DNA from: Verrucomicrobiota bacterium
Lineage (GTDB): Bacteria; Verrucomicrobiota; Verrucomicrobiia; Opitutales; Opitutaceae
Reading direction: 5' to 3'
Assembly (NCBI GenBank): GCA_030605125.1
Contig: JAUWBD010000017.1
Coordinates: 1 to 41,142 of the forward strand
Length of the DNA stretch: 41,142 nt
The notes below the pieces were generated by a model. That model saw only the letters and a program-made list of their open reading frames with translations. It searched no databases and was not told the DNA's origin. Made by a program: the position numbers and the translations under genes. Positions within the stretch are counted from its first letter, which is position 1. Every line of letters begins with the position of its first letter. Of the stretch, positions 8,801 to 15,218 are shown piece after piece.

Positions 8801-9313
8801 GAGGAGGGCGGAGCGGGTTTTGGTGCTGGGATCGAAGGCGGGGTCGGCGGCGAGGAGGACGGCGTCGAAACGGCCGAAGAAGCGGGCGGTGTCCACGAGC
8901 TCGACGATGGTCTCGCCGGCCGGGAGCGTGACGGTGCCGAGGTTTTGCCAGGCCCAGCCTTCCTTGCCGTGGGCGCCGGCTTCGCGGGGGAGGCGGGCGC
9001 CGTTGAAGGCGAGGGTGAAGCGGCGCGCGCCGGGCTGGCTGTGGGTGACGTCCACGGCGTGGACCCAGACGCTGTAGTCGCCGGCGGCGGGGACGCTGAT
9101 GCCGGTGAGGGCGTTGAGGTCGGTGCCGGGGGTGCGGAGGATGCGCGCGCCGAGGGAGCCGGAGCGCGTGTCGGTCATCCAGCCGCCGGGGAGTTGGAAG
9201 TCCTGCGCGAGGACGAGGAGGGGCTGGGGTGGCGGGGCGGAGACCGCGGAGGCGGCGAAGGCGACCGCGGAGAGGAGGAAGGCGAAGAGGGATTTTTTAA
9301 CCACGGAGAACAT
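5897..9313 (-). CDS. Giant secreted protein, putative (alpha/alpha)-toroid glycan enzyme with N-terminal jelly-roll (paralogue 2)
   Basis: A secreted protein of 1138 residues from the ATG at 9313 (MFSVVKKSLFAF); a GTG at 9322 is an alternative. The signal peptide ends near AASAVSA. Residues ~30-180 look like a carbohydrate-binding or golvesin-like jelly roll (GDYSVWVHAVDV, FDAVLLAAD). A beta-sandwich region, a helix-rich toroid-like region and an Ig-like tail follow, in the same order as the downstream paralogue. Shared blocks include SPLTLLSAALLTEDE, ITSPSRFYGAAYW, the PGYY...YPL segment and SFYYHHIPVQ. Function is unknown; a polysaccharide lyase or glycoside hydrolase is the natural guess from fold order and context. 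It sits between the symporter and paralogue 1 and is separated from both by the same kind of hairpin repeat. Its first codons lie inside that repeat. Confidence 0.75.
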   Translation of the reverse strand: MFSVVKKSLFAFLLSAVAFAASAVSAPPPQPLLVLAQDFQLPGGWMTDTRSGSLGARILRTPGTDLNALTGISVPAAGDYSVWVHAVDVTHSQPGARRFTLAFNGARLPREAGAHGKEGWAWQNLGTVTLPAGETIVELVDTARFFGRFDAVLLAADPAFDPSTKTRSALLRLKTAPLILATEPVRATASDSAPVSLAGSPRELATLENTAARVRFLAHDDGQGRTLVRRETAVRSADGAWIPLPASAAPESLDLLHSPANNIEAGQIHPRWRNPDNELLIRSGGRGYRTAGDAANPYRAAPSARYLARSARALPDGSVELTFSSAASSSPAGDTLTATWRRAPGGGDFEVSVSINPLRSGFYSVVAAPFAEAAPESVAFHLLPPLYQFQRLPERPKLVPSSVTPHPVSFIELAASSDRPAITLGVASDPAELPFEWPNASNARYGFALQSDSGLLQPAVFRPLLGLGDSEWRAGEPRTVRWRVLARAGDWRDTLAYATHHIFSVRDYRHPVNASLTTAALNMIELMRDEKGGGFDPSLRGFWNIEGRGVATQASPLTLLSAALLTEDESLYASHGLPAIEWTLTRPIAHIAREVPDTYPPYVDEKTIRITSPSRFYGAAYWQGVHALTDSANPWMIDLVNRAAAAGPRQKWVPKFSDTLALHRLNPSPELLAAAEQQAADYVAKEIDGRKTGDIGYTPFYNHDFIPVWWDLLALHELTGDARWLRAAETGGMLTVAGLRSQPQATAPTQLVHPNNEFIGNNHLWWRGDVQFRLGLPRTPGDVTEKTVPSWQVSPVGLGFEQPSTFFAGSSKNSTDGFQNILMSSWTPALLRLHAATGKEVYRDFARSGVVGRFANYPGYYLRGFTDLIHDPAYPLKGPDVTSFYYHHIPVQLAFTLDWLFAEAELRSRGAIKFPFAQQAGYVWFNNRIYGAGGGEIFGEKNLRPVLSKGVVVSDPGLNWIAARGEKTFWLILMNDAAEPRPALAQLDSAALRLRRGPVEVHAPGQPVRRVRNSSTVSIPPRGLVALAFPAEPAPAKPVLPPVASAPLAADLPEGHGKVLAWRIRSPFGKDSLYVCLDGGPERRGAYELLLEGHDPRAITRYPYEFTVHTLSPEAALTFRIRHTDTAGAVTTSEPFSL

Positions 9314-9458
9314 GGAGGGCACGGAGAGGCGGAGTTTTTAACCGCGGATGGCGCGGATGGGCGCGGATCGCGGAGAGAAATCTTTAACCACGGATGGGCA
9401 CGGATGGGCACGGATGTCGGAGGATGGGTATCCGTGAGAATCTGTGTGATCCGTGGTC
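9296..9458. repeat. Intergenic composite repeat with inverted arms (copy 2)
   Basis: This gap, between the symporter stop (9470) and the start of paralogue 2, holds the same modules in the same order as 5705-5893: TTTTTTAACCACGGAG with ACGGAG units (9296-9330), an AACCGCGGATGGCGCGGAT module with a further GGGCGCGGAT unit (9339-9368), then ACCACGGATGGGCACGGAT units (9387-9415). The last is followed by an inverted arm ending in ATCCGTGGT (9449-9457). The inverted arms are imperfect here: 9 bp perfect at the base (9387-9395 with 9449-9457), then mismatches. It begins 12 bases after the symporter stop, so the transcript could fold a hairpin there. Confidence 0.83.
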
Positions 9459-9469
9459 GATGGGTGGAG

Positions 9470-11497
9470 CTAGAGACTGACTGGCGCGGGGGCCGGAGTC
9501 TTGGCGGGAGGGGTGGGCGCGGGATGGGCGTCCGCGGGCTGCGCGTTGTGGAGCTGGCCGTCGTCGGTGAGGTCGCGGGTCGGGTTGCGGAGGGCGACGA
9601 GGAGGCGGCGGAGGTCTTTGATCCCGCCCCAGAGGAACCAGACGACGGTGATGGAGCCGACGATGGCGCTCACGATCACGACGGTGAGCCAGAAGCCGCC
9701 CCAGGCGTTTTTGGAAAAGCCGACGGTGAGGCCGCCGATGGTGCCGATGGCAAACACGAGCGTCCACGCGGCGGTCCAGACGAGTTTGAAGTAGTAGATG
9801 AAACGGTCGCCGCGGGTGAAATCGGTGGTGAAGCCGAGCACCTGGCGCCAGCGGGCGAGGCCGGCGACCTTGGGGCCGGCGGTTTCGCCGGGCAGGGCGT
9901 GGACGCCGCGGTGGAGGAGGCGGTCGAGATCGGCCGGCTGGCGGCAGGTGGCGAGCGAGACGAGGACGTAGGAGACGATGCTCGTGGCGTAGGCGACCAT
10001 GGCGAGCCAGGCGCCGTTGAGCGGAAACTTCGGTGCGAGGGCGAGCAGCGCGGGGATCTTGGGCCAGACGGCCTGGAGGCCGATGCCGACGATGGCGACG
10101 GTGCAGCCGGAGATCATGGCGGCGTAGGCGCCGGCGGTGGTGCCGCGTTTCCAGTAGAGCCCGCCGATGATGACCGCGCCGGAGCCGCCGAGGTAGATCG
10201 TGCCGGTGAGCAGGAAATACATGAAGATGTAGTCGCGCAGCGGGAAGAGCGCGGACCAGCAGAAGGCGAAGACGGCGACAAAGACGATGGATCCGCGGAG
10301 AAGGTTGAGGTGGGCGCGCGGCGAGAGGGGAGTCTTGCGGAAGGGGAGGACGACATCCTGCACGAAGATGGCGCCCCAGGAGTGGAGGTAGGTGTCGTCG
10401 GTGGAGATGGCGGCGGCGACCATGGCGGCGGCGAGGAGGCCGACGATGCCGGCGGGCAAGATGGAGAGCAGGGTGACGGGGACGGTGAGCTGGCTGTGGA
10501 TCTGCGGGTCGGCGATGCCGTCGAGCGTTGAGCGGGCGGCGGCGGCCTCGGCGCCGTAGCCGGCATGGTGGAGCACGACGTAGGCGGCGATGGGCAGGAG
10601 CATCAGCATCAGGTAGGTGACGCCGTTGCGCCACTCGGCGAGGACGCGGGCCATCTTGGCCTCATGGGGGCTGCGCGCGGCGGCGTTGTAGCCCTGGGTG
10701 CCCTGCCAGCCGAGGCAGTTGTAGAAGGCCTTGAAGGCGAAGATGGCGAAGAACCAGAAGTTGAAGTCGCTGATGCCCTGCTGGTCGAAGGGGTCGAGGA
10801 GGGACTTGCCGGGGGCGGTGGCGGAGAGGGCGGCGAAGGTGTCGCCCCAGCCGATCCTCACGAAGACGGCGATCATGAGGACGAGGAACACGATGTTCAC
10901 GAACTGCGCCTGGATGAAGTCGGTGACCATGACGGCGACCATCCCGCCGCCGAAGACGAGGGCGAGGGCGAGGCCGAGGAAGCAGGCCATGACGAGGAGG
11001 AGGGTGCGCACCTCGACGCCGGCGATCACGACGGTCTGCGGGAGGCCGCAGAAGTGGATGAAGAAGTTGGCGACGATGCCGGGGAAGACGCCGTAGTTGA
11101 GCACGCCGGAGATCCAGGTGAGGATGCCCGCGAAGACGCGAAAGCGGCGGCTGTAGCGCATCTCGAAAAACTGCGCCATGGTGAGGGCGCGCGTCTCGCG
11201 GTAGCGGTAGGCGACCCAGCCCGACATGGCGACGAGCATGCCGACGGGAGCGAGCATCATGCCCCACCAGTAGGCGGCGAAGCCGGCCTGGTAGAATTTC
11301 TCGAAGTTGGCGATGACGCTGGCGACGCCGAAGGCGGCGAGGCCCTCGGAGAGGGTGAGCATGTAGCGGCCGGCGCAGCGGTTGGCGGCGAGGAAGTCGG
11401 AGACGCTGCGGGTGTAGCGGCGTATCCAGACGGCCACGACGGCGAGGCCGAGCACGAAGGCGGCGACGATGGCCCAGTCGAGGGAGGTGAGATGCAT
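9470..11497 (-). CDS. Sodium:solute symporter (SSS family)
   Basis: A 675-residue inner-membrane transporter of the sodium:solute symporter family, expected to couple Na+ entry to uptake of a sugar or sugar acid. The ATG at 11497 gives MHLTSLDWAIVAAFVLGLAV, an N-terminal TM helix typical of the family, followed by RYTRSVSDFLAANR and a GLAAFGVASVIANFEKFYQAG segment. About 14 hydrophobic helices can be counted along the chain, including extra helices near the C-terminus (VVIVSAIVGSITVVWFLW), and the tail is Pro/Ala-rich and cytoplasmic-like (PAPTPPAKTPAPAPVSL). The substrate cannot be read from the sequence. As the only importer in this minus-strand run, it probably imports the product of the neighbouring GH36-type or giant secreted enzymes. 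It is preceded by a 151-bp spacer with two hairpins and short direct repeats. Confidence 0.9.
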   Translation of the reverse strand: MHLTSLDWAIVAAFVLGLAVVAVWIRRYTRSVSDFLAANRCAGRYMLTLSEGLAAFGVASVIANFEKFYQAGFAAYWWGMMLAPVGMLVAMSGWVAYRYRETRALTMAQFFEMRYSRRFRVFAGILTWISGVLNYGVFPGIVANFFIHFCGLPQTVVIAGVEVRTLLLVMACFLGLALALVFGGGMVAVMVTDFIQAQFVNIVFLVLMIAVFVRIGWGDTFAALSATAPGKSLLDPFDQQGISDFNFWFFAIFAFKAFYNCLGWQGTQGYNAAARSPHEAKMARVLAEWRNGVTYLMLMLLPIAAYVVLHHAGYGAEAAAARSTLDGIADPQIHSQLTVPVTLLSILPAGIVGLLAAAMVAAAISTDDTYLHSWGAIFVQDVVLPFRKTPLSPRAHLNLLRGSIVFVAVFAFCWSALFPLRDYIFMYFLLTGTIYLGGSGAVIIGGLYWKRGTTAGAYAAMISGCTVAIVGIGLQAVWPKIPALLALAPKFPLNGAWLAMVAYATSIVSYVLVSLATCRQPADLDRLLHRGVHALPGETAGPKVAGLARWRQVLGFTTDFTRGDRFIYYFKLVWTAAWTLVFAIGTIGGLTVGFSKNAWGGFWLTVVIVSAIVGSITVVWFLWGGIKDLRRLLVALRNPTRDLTDDGQLHNAQPADAHPAPTPPAKTPAPAPVSL

Positions 11498-11506
11498 GGG
11501 GTGACG

Positions 11507-11550
11507 GAGCGACAGAGCGGCAGAGCGACAGAACTACAGAGCGGCAGAAG
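11507..11550. repeat. Short direct repeats of ACAGAGCGGCAGA / GAGCGACAGA type
   Basis: ACAGAGCGGCAGA occurs at 11512-11524 and 11536-11548, and GAGCGACAGA at 11507-11516 and 11523-11532. The array lies immediately upstream of the symporter start, so the transcript leader there is a CT-rich tract. It looks like an interspersed intergenic repeat rather than a binding site, but it occupies the place where a ribosome binding site would be, and no Shine-Dalgarno sequence is visible. Confidence 0.6.
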
Positions 11551-11586
11551 AGGAGAAGACGGAGGGCGGGGCCGCGGAGCGGCGGG

Positions 11587-11624
11587 GCGAAACGGCCGCG
11601 CCGTTTCGCTTCGAGGATCGAAGC
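11587..11624. promoter_or_regulatory. Two adjoining perfect hairpins upstream of the symporter gene
   Basis: GCGAAACGGC (11587-11596) and GCCGTTTCGC (11600-11609) form a perfect 10-bp stem with a 3-base loop. It shares two bases with a second perfect stem, GCTTCGA (11608-11614) with TCGAAGC (11618-11624), also with a 3-base loop. They lie between the pseudopilin-like gene stop and the symporter start, both on the minus strand. They may be a terminator-like or mRNA-processing structure that separates expression of the two genes. Alternatively, the AAACG...CGTTT symmetry resembles LacI-family half-sites and could be an operator. There is no T-run in either direction, so a classical terminator is doubtful. 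Confidence 0.6.
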
Positions 11625-11648
11625 GGTCGAATTGGCGGTCGGCCTACA

Positions 11649-12377
11649 TCACCAGACGGTGAGGACGGTGCCGTTGGCGGCGCGGGGCACGCCGCGCCAG
11701 AAGGTGGAGGCCTCGTTGTAAGGCATGCGTCTTTCCTCGGCCGAGGGGTTGGGGTTGGCGGTCTCGGGCGGACGGAGCTTGTCCACGTGGCCGTCCACGA
11801 AGACGCAGAAAACGAGGCCGTCGTTGCGGCCGGTGGCGGTGGAGCGGAAGAGGTTGATGCTGGTGCTGTCGCCGAGGGCGACGGTGCGCGCGGGATTGGC
11901 CACGTGGCCGAACTGGAGCGGCGTGGCGGGGTTGGTGGCGACGCCGGCGGTGGTAAACTGGCTGAGGTAGGCGTTGTAGCCGTAGGCGCGCGGCGAGGGC
12001 ACGTCTTCCATGAGCGGCGTGAAGAAGACGGTGTTGCCAAACACCTCGATGTAACGGTCACGCGTGTCGGGCACGGTGGGGATCGCGGGCACGGGCTGGC
12101 CGGCGTAGATGATCCGCCAGAGCTCGCGATACCAGTAGTGGGTGGTGTGGTTGGCGCTGTTTACCGGGAGCGTCTGTTTGTTGTCGTTGACGAAAATCTG
12201 CATCGCCGAGCCGAGCTGGCGGAGGTTGTTCATCGAGGTGGCCATGCGCGCCTTGTTGCGGACGCTGCCGACCACGGGGATGATGATCGCGGCAAGGATG
12301 CCGATGATGGCGATCACGGTGAGGAGCTCGATGAGCGTGAAGGCGCGCGGCGGGCGCGAAGAACGGGCGGGGTGCAT
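11649..12377 (-). CDS. Prepilin-type N-terminal cleavage/methylation protein (type II pseudopilin-like), 242 aa
   Basis: A 242-residue protein with a type IV pilin-like N-terminus: a short basic leader (MHPARSSRPPRA), the cleavage site A-FTLIELL, and a hydrophobic helix FTLIELLTVIAIIGILAA with the conserved Glu at +5. A prepilin peptidase would cut before Phe13 and methylate it. Ala at -1 in place of the usual Gly is tolerated in some pseudopilins. The rest is a globular domain starting with a charged helix (VRNKARMATSMNNLRQLGSAMQIF) and ending with a VFVDGHVDKL strand like the DG motif of H-X9-DG (DUF1559-related) proteins of Verrucomicrobiota and Planctomycetes. Their role is not established; they are usually too numerous to be pilus parts. 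It lies 33 bp after the GH36-like gene in the same run. Confidence 0.88.
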   Translation of the reverse strand: MHPARSSRPPRAFTLIELLTVIAIIGILAAIIIPVVGSVRNKARMATSMNNLRQLGSAMQIFVNDNKQTLPVNSANHTTHYWYRELWRIIYAGQPVPAIPTVPDTRDRYIEVFGNTVFFTPLMEDVPSPRAYGYNAYLSQFTTAGVATNPATPLQFGHVANPARTVALGDSTSINLFRSTATGRNDGLVFCVFVDGHVDKLRPPETANPNPSAEERRMPYNEASTFWRGVPRAANGTVLTVW

Positions 12378-12410
12378 GGCGGGGCGGGGAAAGGGGCGGG
12401 CGCGGAGGAC

Positions 12411-14558
12411 TTAGCCGTCGGCGCGGATTTCAACGAGAGCGTCTCCGCCGGGCAACGAGACGCGCCAGAGGCCGTCGCCGGCCGGGGCTACGTGAATGCC
12501 GGCATTGACGGTGCCGGAGGCGCGCCAGACGAGGACCTCGCACGCCTCGTAGGAGGCGAGGCGCACGCGGTCGCCGAGGACTTCGAAGCGCGTGACCGCG
12601 GAGGGGGGGAGGTATTTTTGCGGATCGCCGACGAGGGCCCAGCCTTCTTGCACAGGACTAAAAACAACGAAGGCGTCGGTGAGCGGGGCGAGGGTGTAGC
12701 GAGCCGGTTTGCGTTGGAGCTCGGCGCGGCCGGAGAGGCAGTCGTAGCGCAGCAAGCCGTCGGCGGCGGGGCGCGACCAGGCGGCGGCCTCGGCGGGCGA
12801 GAGCAGGGCGGCGGCGTGGCGGTGGTCGTCGGCGGTCCATTCGCCGTGCACGGGCTTGGCGGGGTGCGTGAGGTTGTAGGCGGCGGCGGCGGCGCAGCCG
12901 TGGGGGAGGGGGGCGATGACGCGGTAGGCGTTGTCGTGCTCGTAAGGATCCGTGAATACAGACTCGGGCAAGGGGACGGCGGGGGCGAGCGGACGAAGGA
13001 TGCGGCCGTCGGCGAAGCAGAGGGGGCGGATGAGCCCGGGGACGAAGCGGTCGGGCGCGTCGGAGAGGTAGATGGGGCCGCCGGAGATGGCCTTGCTGCG
13101 GGCCATGAGGGGACCGGCGACGCGGTCGCTGGAGTGGAACATGTCGTGGTCGCCCCAGACGGTCTGGCCGAGCCAGAGCATGTTGCCGAAGGAGTTGTGC
13201 AGGTGGTGGCGGGCGCGCCAGGCGTCCTCTTTTTTGTAGTCCTCGCTGCAGCGCATGATCTGCGCGGCGGGCTGGTGGAAGGCGCAGAGGTTGTTGTGCG
13301 CCATGCAGCCGATGACGCCGTCGAAGTGGCGGCGGACGGCGGTGTCGAGGCCGTGCTTGCAGGAAGCGGAGGCGCGGACGGCGTTGGGCACGCGGCCGGC
13401 GTATTTGCGGAGGTTGCCGGCCTGGTTGTCCACCTTGAGGAAGTCGAAGCCGGCGTCGCGCGCGGGGCGGGTGAGGGCGTCGAAAAACATCTCGCCGTCG
13501 ATGACGCGTTCGCCGGGGAGCTTGGTTTCGGGGGCGACGGTGACGAGGTGCGAGTCGAGCGTGGCGCCAAGCGCGTGGCGGGCGGAGACGCCGCCCCAGT
13601 AGCCGTTGAAGTTGAGCCAGAGGCCGAGCCAGCGGATGCGGGTGCCGAGGACGGCCTCGGTGACGGGTTTCCAGCCGCGGGGAAACTTCTCCGGATGCGG
13701 GGTGGCGGCGTGGAGGCGGCGGGCGTCGAGGGCGGCGGAGACCTGGCCGGCGGCGCCCTCCTGCGTCTCGAGGGCGGGGGCGGAGGCGCGGGTGCCGTCG
13801 TCGATGTGGCCGTCGTCCACGAGGACCCAGCGGACGGGGATCTCGGAGGCGGCGAGGCGGCGGATGGAGGACACGATGATCTGCTCATCGATGTTGAGCT
13901 TGAACTCCTCGAAGGAGCACCAGCCGAGGTGGTCGAAGACCTCGGGGTAGGTCTTGTGGTGGCGGAGGCGGCCGACGCCGGAGAGGGCGGGGTGCCGAAG
14001 GGCGGCGGCCCAGACGCGGGCGCAGGCGCGGTAGAGGTCGGGATCGCGGGCGGCGGCGAGGAGCGGGAGCTCTCCTTCGAAACCGGGCGCGGTGCCGAAG
14101 GTGCCGGCCTCGAGGCGGAGGCCGTCGCCGTCGCCTCGCAGCCAGGCGGCGCTGCGGTGGCCGACGAGCGGGAGGAGGGCGAGGTATCCGCCGTCCTCGA
14201 GCTCGAGGACGGCGAAGAGGCCGCCGCGTTTCACGTCGTGCAGCGAGCGGACGGGAAGGGGGTGGCACTGGTTGTAGCCCTCGGGCCAGAGGTCGAGGTC
14301 GGGGTTGATGGCGTGGCGCTGGAAGGGCGCGTAGTAAACGCAGCGTATCCAATCGGGGACTACGACGGGTCCGGAAAAGACGAGGCCGTCGGCGGAGGTG
14401 AAGCGGAGGGCGGCGGGCGCGACGAGAACGAGCTCGCCGCCGGGGGGGAGGAGGGCGGGGAGATCGATGGAGGGGGCGGGCGAGCGGGAGGGGTCGAGGA
14501 GGCGGGACGCCTCCTCGGCCACGCCATCTTTACGGACCTGGGTCGCGACGGGGGGCAT
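12411..14558 (-). CDS. GH36-like glycosidase (alpha-galactosidase / raffinose-synthase-type)
   Basis: A 715-residue enzyme of the GH36 clan, in the branch that includes raffinose synthase and seed-imbibition (Sip1) proteins. These act on alpha-galactosides by hydrolysis or transfer with retention. The ATG at 14558 was chosen because it leaves 2 bp to the upstream stop; upstream in-frame sequence is overlap with that gene. Motifs in order: LGWCSFEEF (211-219), WVLVDDG (244-250), KVDNQ (375-379; Asp377 would be the nucleophile), RCSEDY (436-441; Asp440 the expected acid/base) and WGDHDMF (468-474). The plant-type counterparts are WCTWDAFY, VDDGWQ, KVD and SED. There is no signal peptide, so it is probably cytoplasmic and acts on imported sugars. 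Neighbours (symporter, DNRLRE protein) support a role in sugar use. The exact substrate is not visible. Confidence 0.87.
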   Translation of the reverse strand: MPPVATQVRKDGVAEEASRLLDPSRSPAPSIDLPALLPPGGELVLVAPAALRFTSADGLVFSGPVVVPDWIRCVYYAPFQRHAINPDLDLWPEGYNQCHPLPVRSLHDVKRGGLFAVLELEDGGYLALLPLVGHRSAAWLRGDGDGLRLEAGTFGTAPGFEGELPLLAAARDPDLYRACARVWAAALRHPALSGVGRLRHHKTYPEVFDHLGWCSFEEFKLNIDEQIIVSSIRRLAASEIPVRWVLVDDGHIDDGTRASAPALETQEGAAGQVSAALDARRLHAATPHPEKFPRGWKPVTEAVLGTRIRWLGLWLNFNGYWGGVSARHALGATLDSHLVTVAPETKLPGERVIDGEMFFDALTRPARDAGFDFLKVDNQAGNLRKYAGRVPNAVRASASCKHGLDTAVRRHFDGVIGCMAHNNLCAFHQPAAQIMRCSEDYKKEDAWRARHHLHNSFGNMLWLGQTVWGDHDMFHSSDRVAGPLMARSKAISGGPIYLSDAPDRFVPGLIRPLCFADGRILRPLAPAVPLPESVFTDPYEHDNAYRVIAPLPHGCAAAAAYNLTHPAKPVHGEWTADDHRHAAALLSPAEAAAWSRPAADGLLRYDCLSGRAELQRKPARYTLAPLTDAFVVFSPVQEGWALVGDPQKYLPPSAVTRFEVLGDRVRLASYEACEVLVWRASGTVNAGIHVAPAGDGLWRVSLPGGDALVEIRADG

Positions 14559-14560
14559 GT

Positions 14561-15196
14561 TTATTTGGTGGTGACCACGAGGGCCGGATAGACGGACCGG
14601 GCGGCGGGGCGGTTGTCCTTGGAGAAGAAGATCAGGCCGGGCGTCTTGAGTTCTCCCTCGCTGGCGAGGATGAGCGTGACGGGGCGGCCGGTGAAGCGGC
14701 GGACGAAGGCGGTGAGCGCGTCGGCCTCGAAGAGAATCGGCGGGCGACGGGAGATGTTGGTGGCGGCGTCCCACTCGACGGCGGCGAGGCGCTCCAGGCC
14801 GGGCTCGCCGTAGCCTTGCTCGAGGAGAGCGCGTCGTTTGGGCGCGCTTTCCCAAGTGATGGAGTCCTCGTGCCAGGCGACGGACTCGGCAAGGCCCCAG
14901 AGGGTGATCGGCACCATGCCGCCCTCCTTGCCGAGCACGGCGCTGGGGATCATGCGGAGGGAGGCCTTCTCGATCTGGGCGCCGGCGGGCAGGGCGGAGA
15001 GATCGAATTGAAGCAGGGTGCGGCGAATGTAGTCGGGGCCTCGGTTGGAGACGCCGAGATTGAGGACGTGGGCGATCTCGCCGTTGCTGGCGACGAGGAC
15101 GTCCTGCACCGGGTTGAGCGTGATTTCGGCGGCCGGCGCCGAGGCGCAGGCGAAGAGCAAGGCAGTGGCCAGGGAGGCCAGACGGGCGAAGTGCAT
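14561..15196 (-). CDS. Secreted DNRLRE-domain protein, 211 aa
   Basis: A 211-residue exported protein. The ATG at 15196 gives a clear signal peptide, MHFARLASLATALLFACASAPAAE. The mature part is one beta-sandwich of the DNRLRE type: a first strand near ITLNPVQDVLVASNG, then RRTLLQFDLSALPAGAQIEKASLRM, a WHEDSITWESAP segment, and a final RSVYPALVVTTK. These positions match the usual family pattern (L-x-F-D-L-S-x-L-P-x-G-A-x-I-x-x-A-x-L), which is found in adhesive or glycan-linked surface proteins and after disaggregatases. No catalytic residues are expected, so it may be a carbohydrate-binding or surface protein. The stop is 2 bp before the GH36-like start, which implies co-transcription. The preceding gene ends 22 bp upstream. 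Confidence 0.85.
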   Translation of the reverse strand: MHFARLASLATALLFACASAPAAEITLNPVQDVLVASNGEIAHVLNLGVSNRGPDYIRRTLLQFDLSALPAGAQIEKASLRMIPSAVLGKEGGMVPITLWGLAESVAWHEDSITWESAPKRRALLEQGYGEPGLERLAAVEWDAATNISRRPPILFEADALTAFVRRFTGRPVTLILASEGELKTPGLIFFSKDNRPAARSVYPALVVTTK

Positions 15197-15218
15197 GGTG
15201 GGTGGGGTTAAGGGGCGA

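Noticed and set aside
11787..14591. A 934-codon open frame opposite the GH36-like and pseudopilin-like genes
   Set aside because: The GH36 motifs and the prepilin leader are on the minus strand; the plus-strand frame has the low-complexity composition of a shadow frame.
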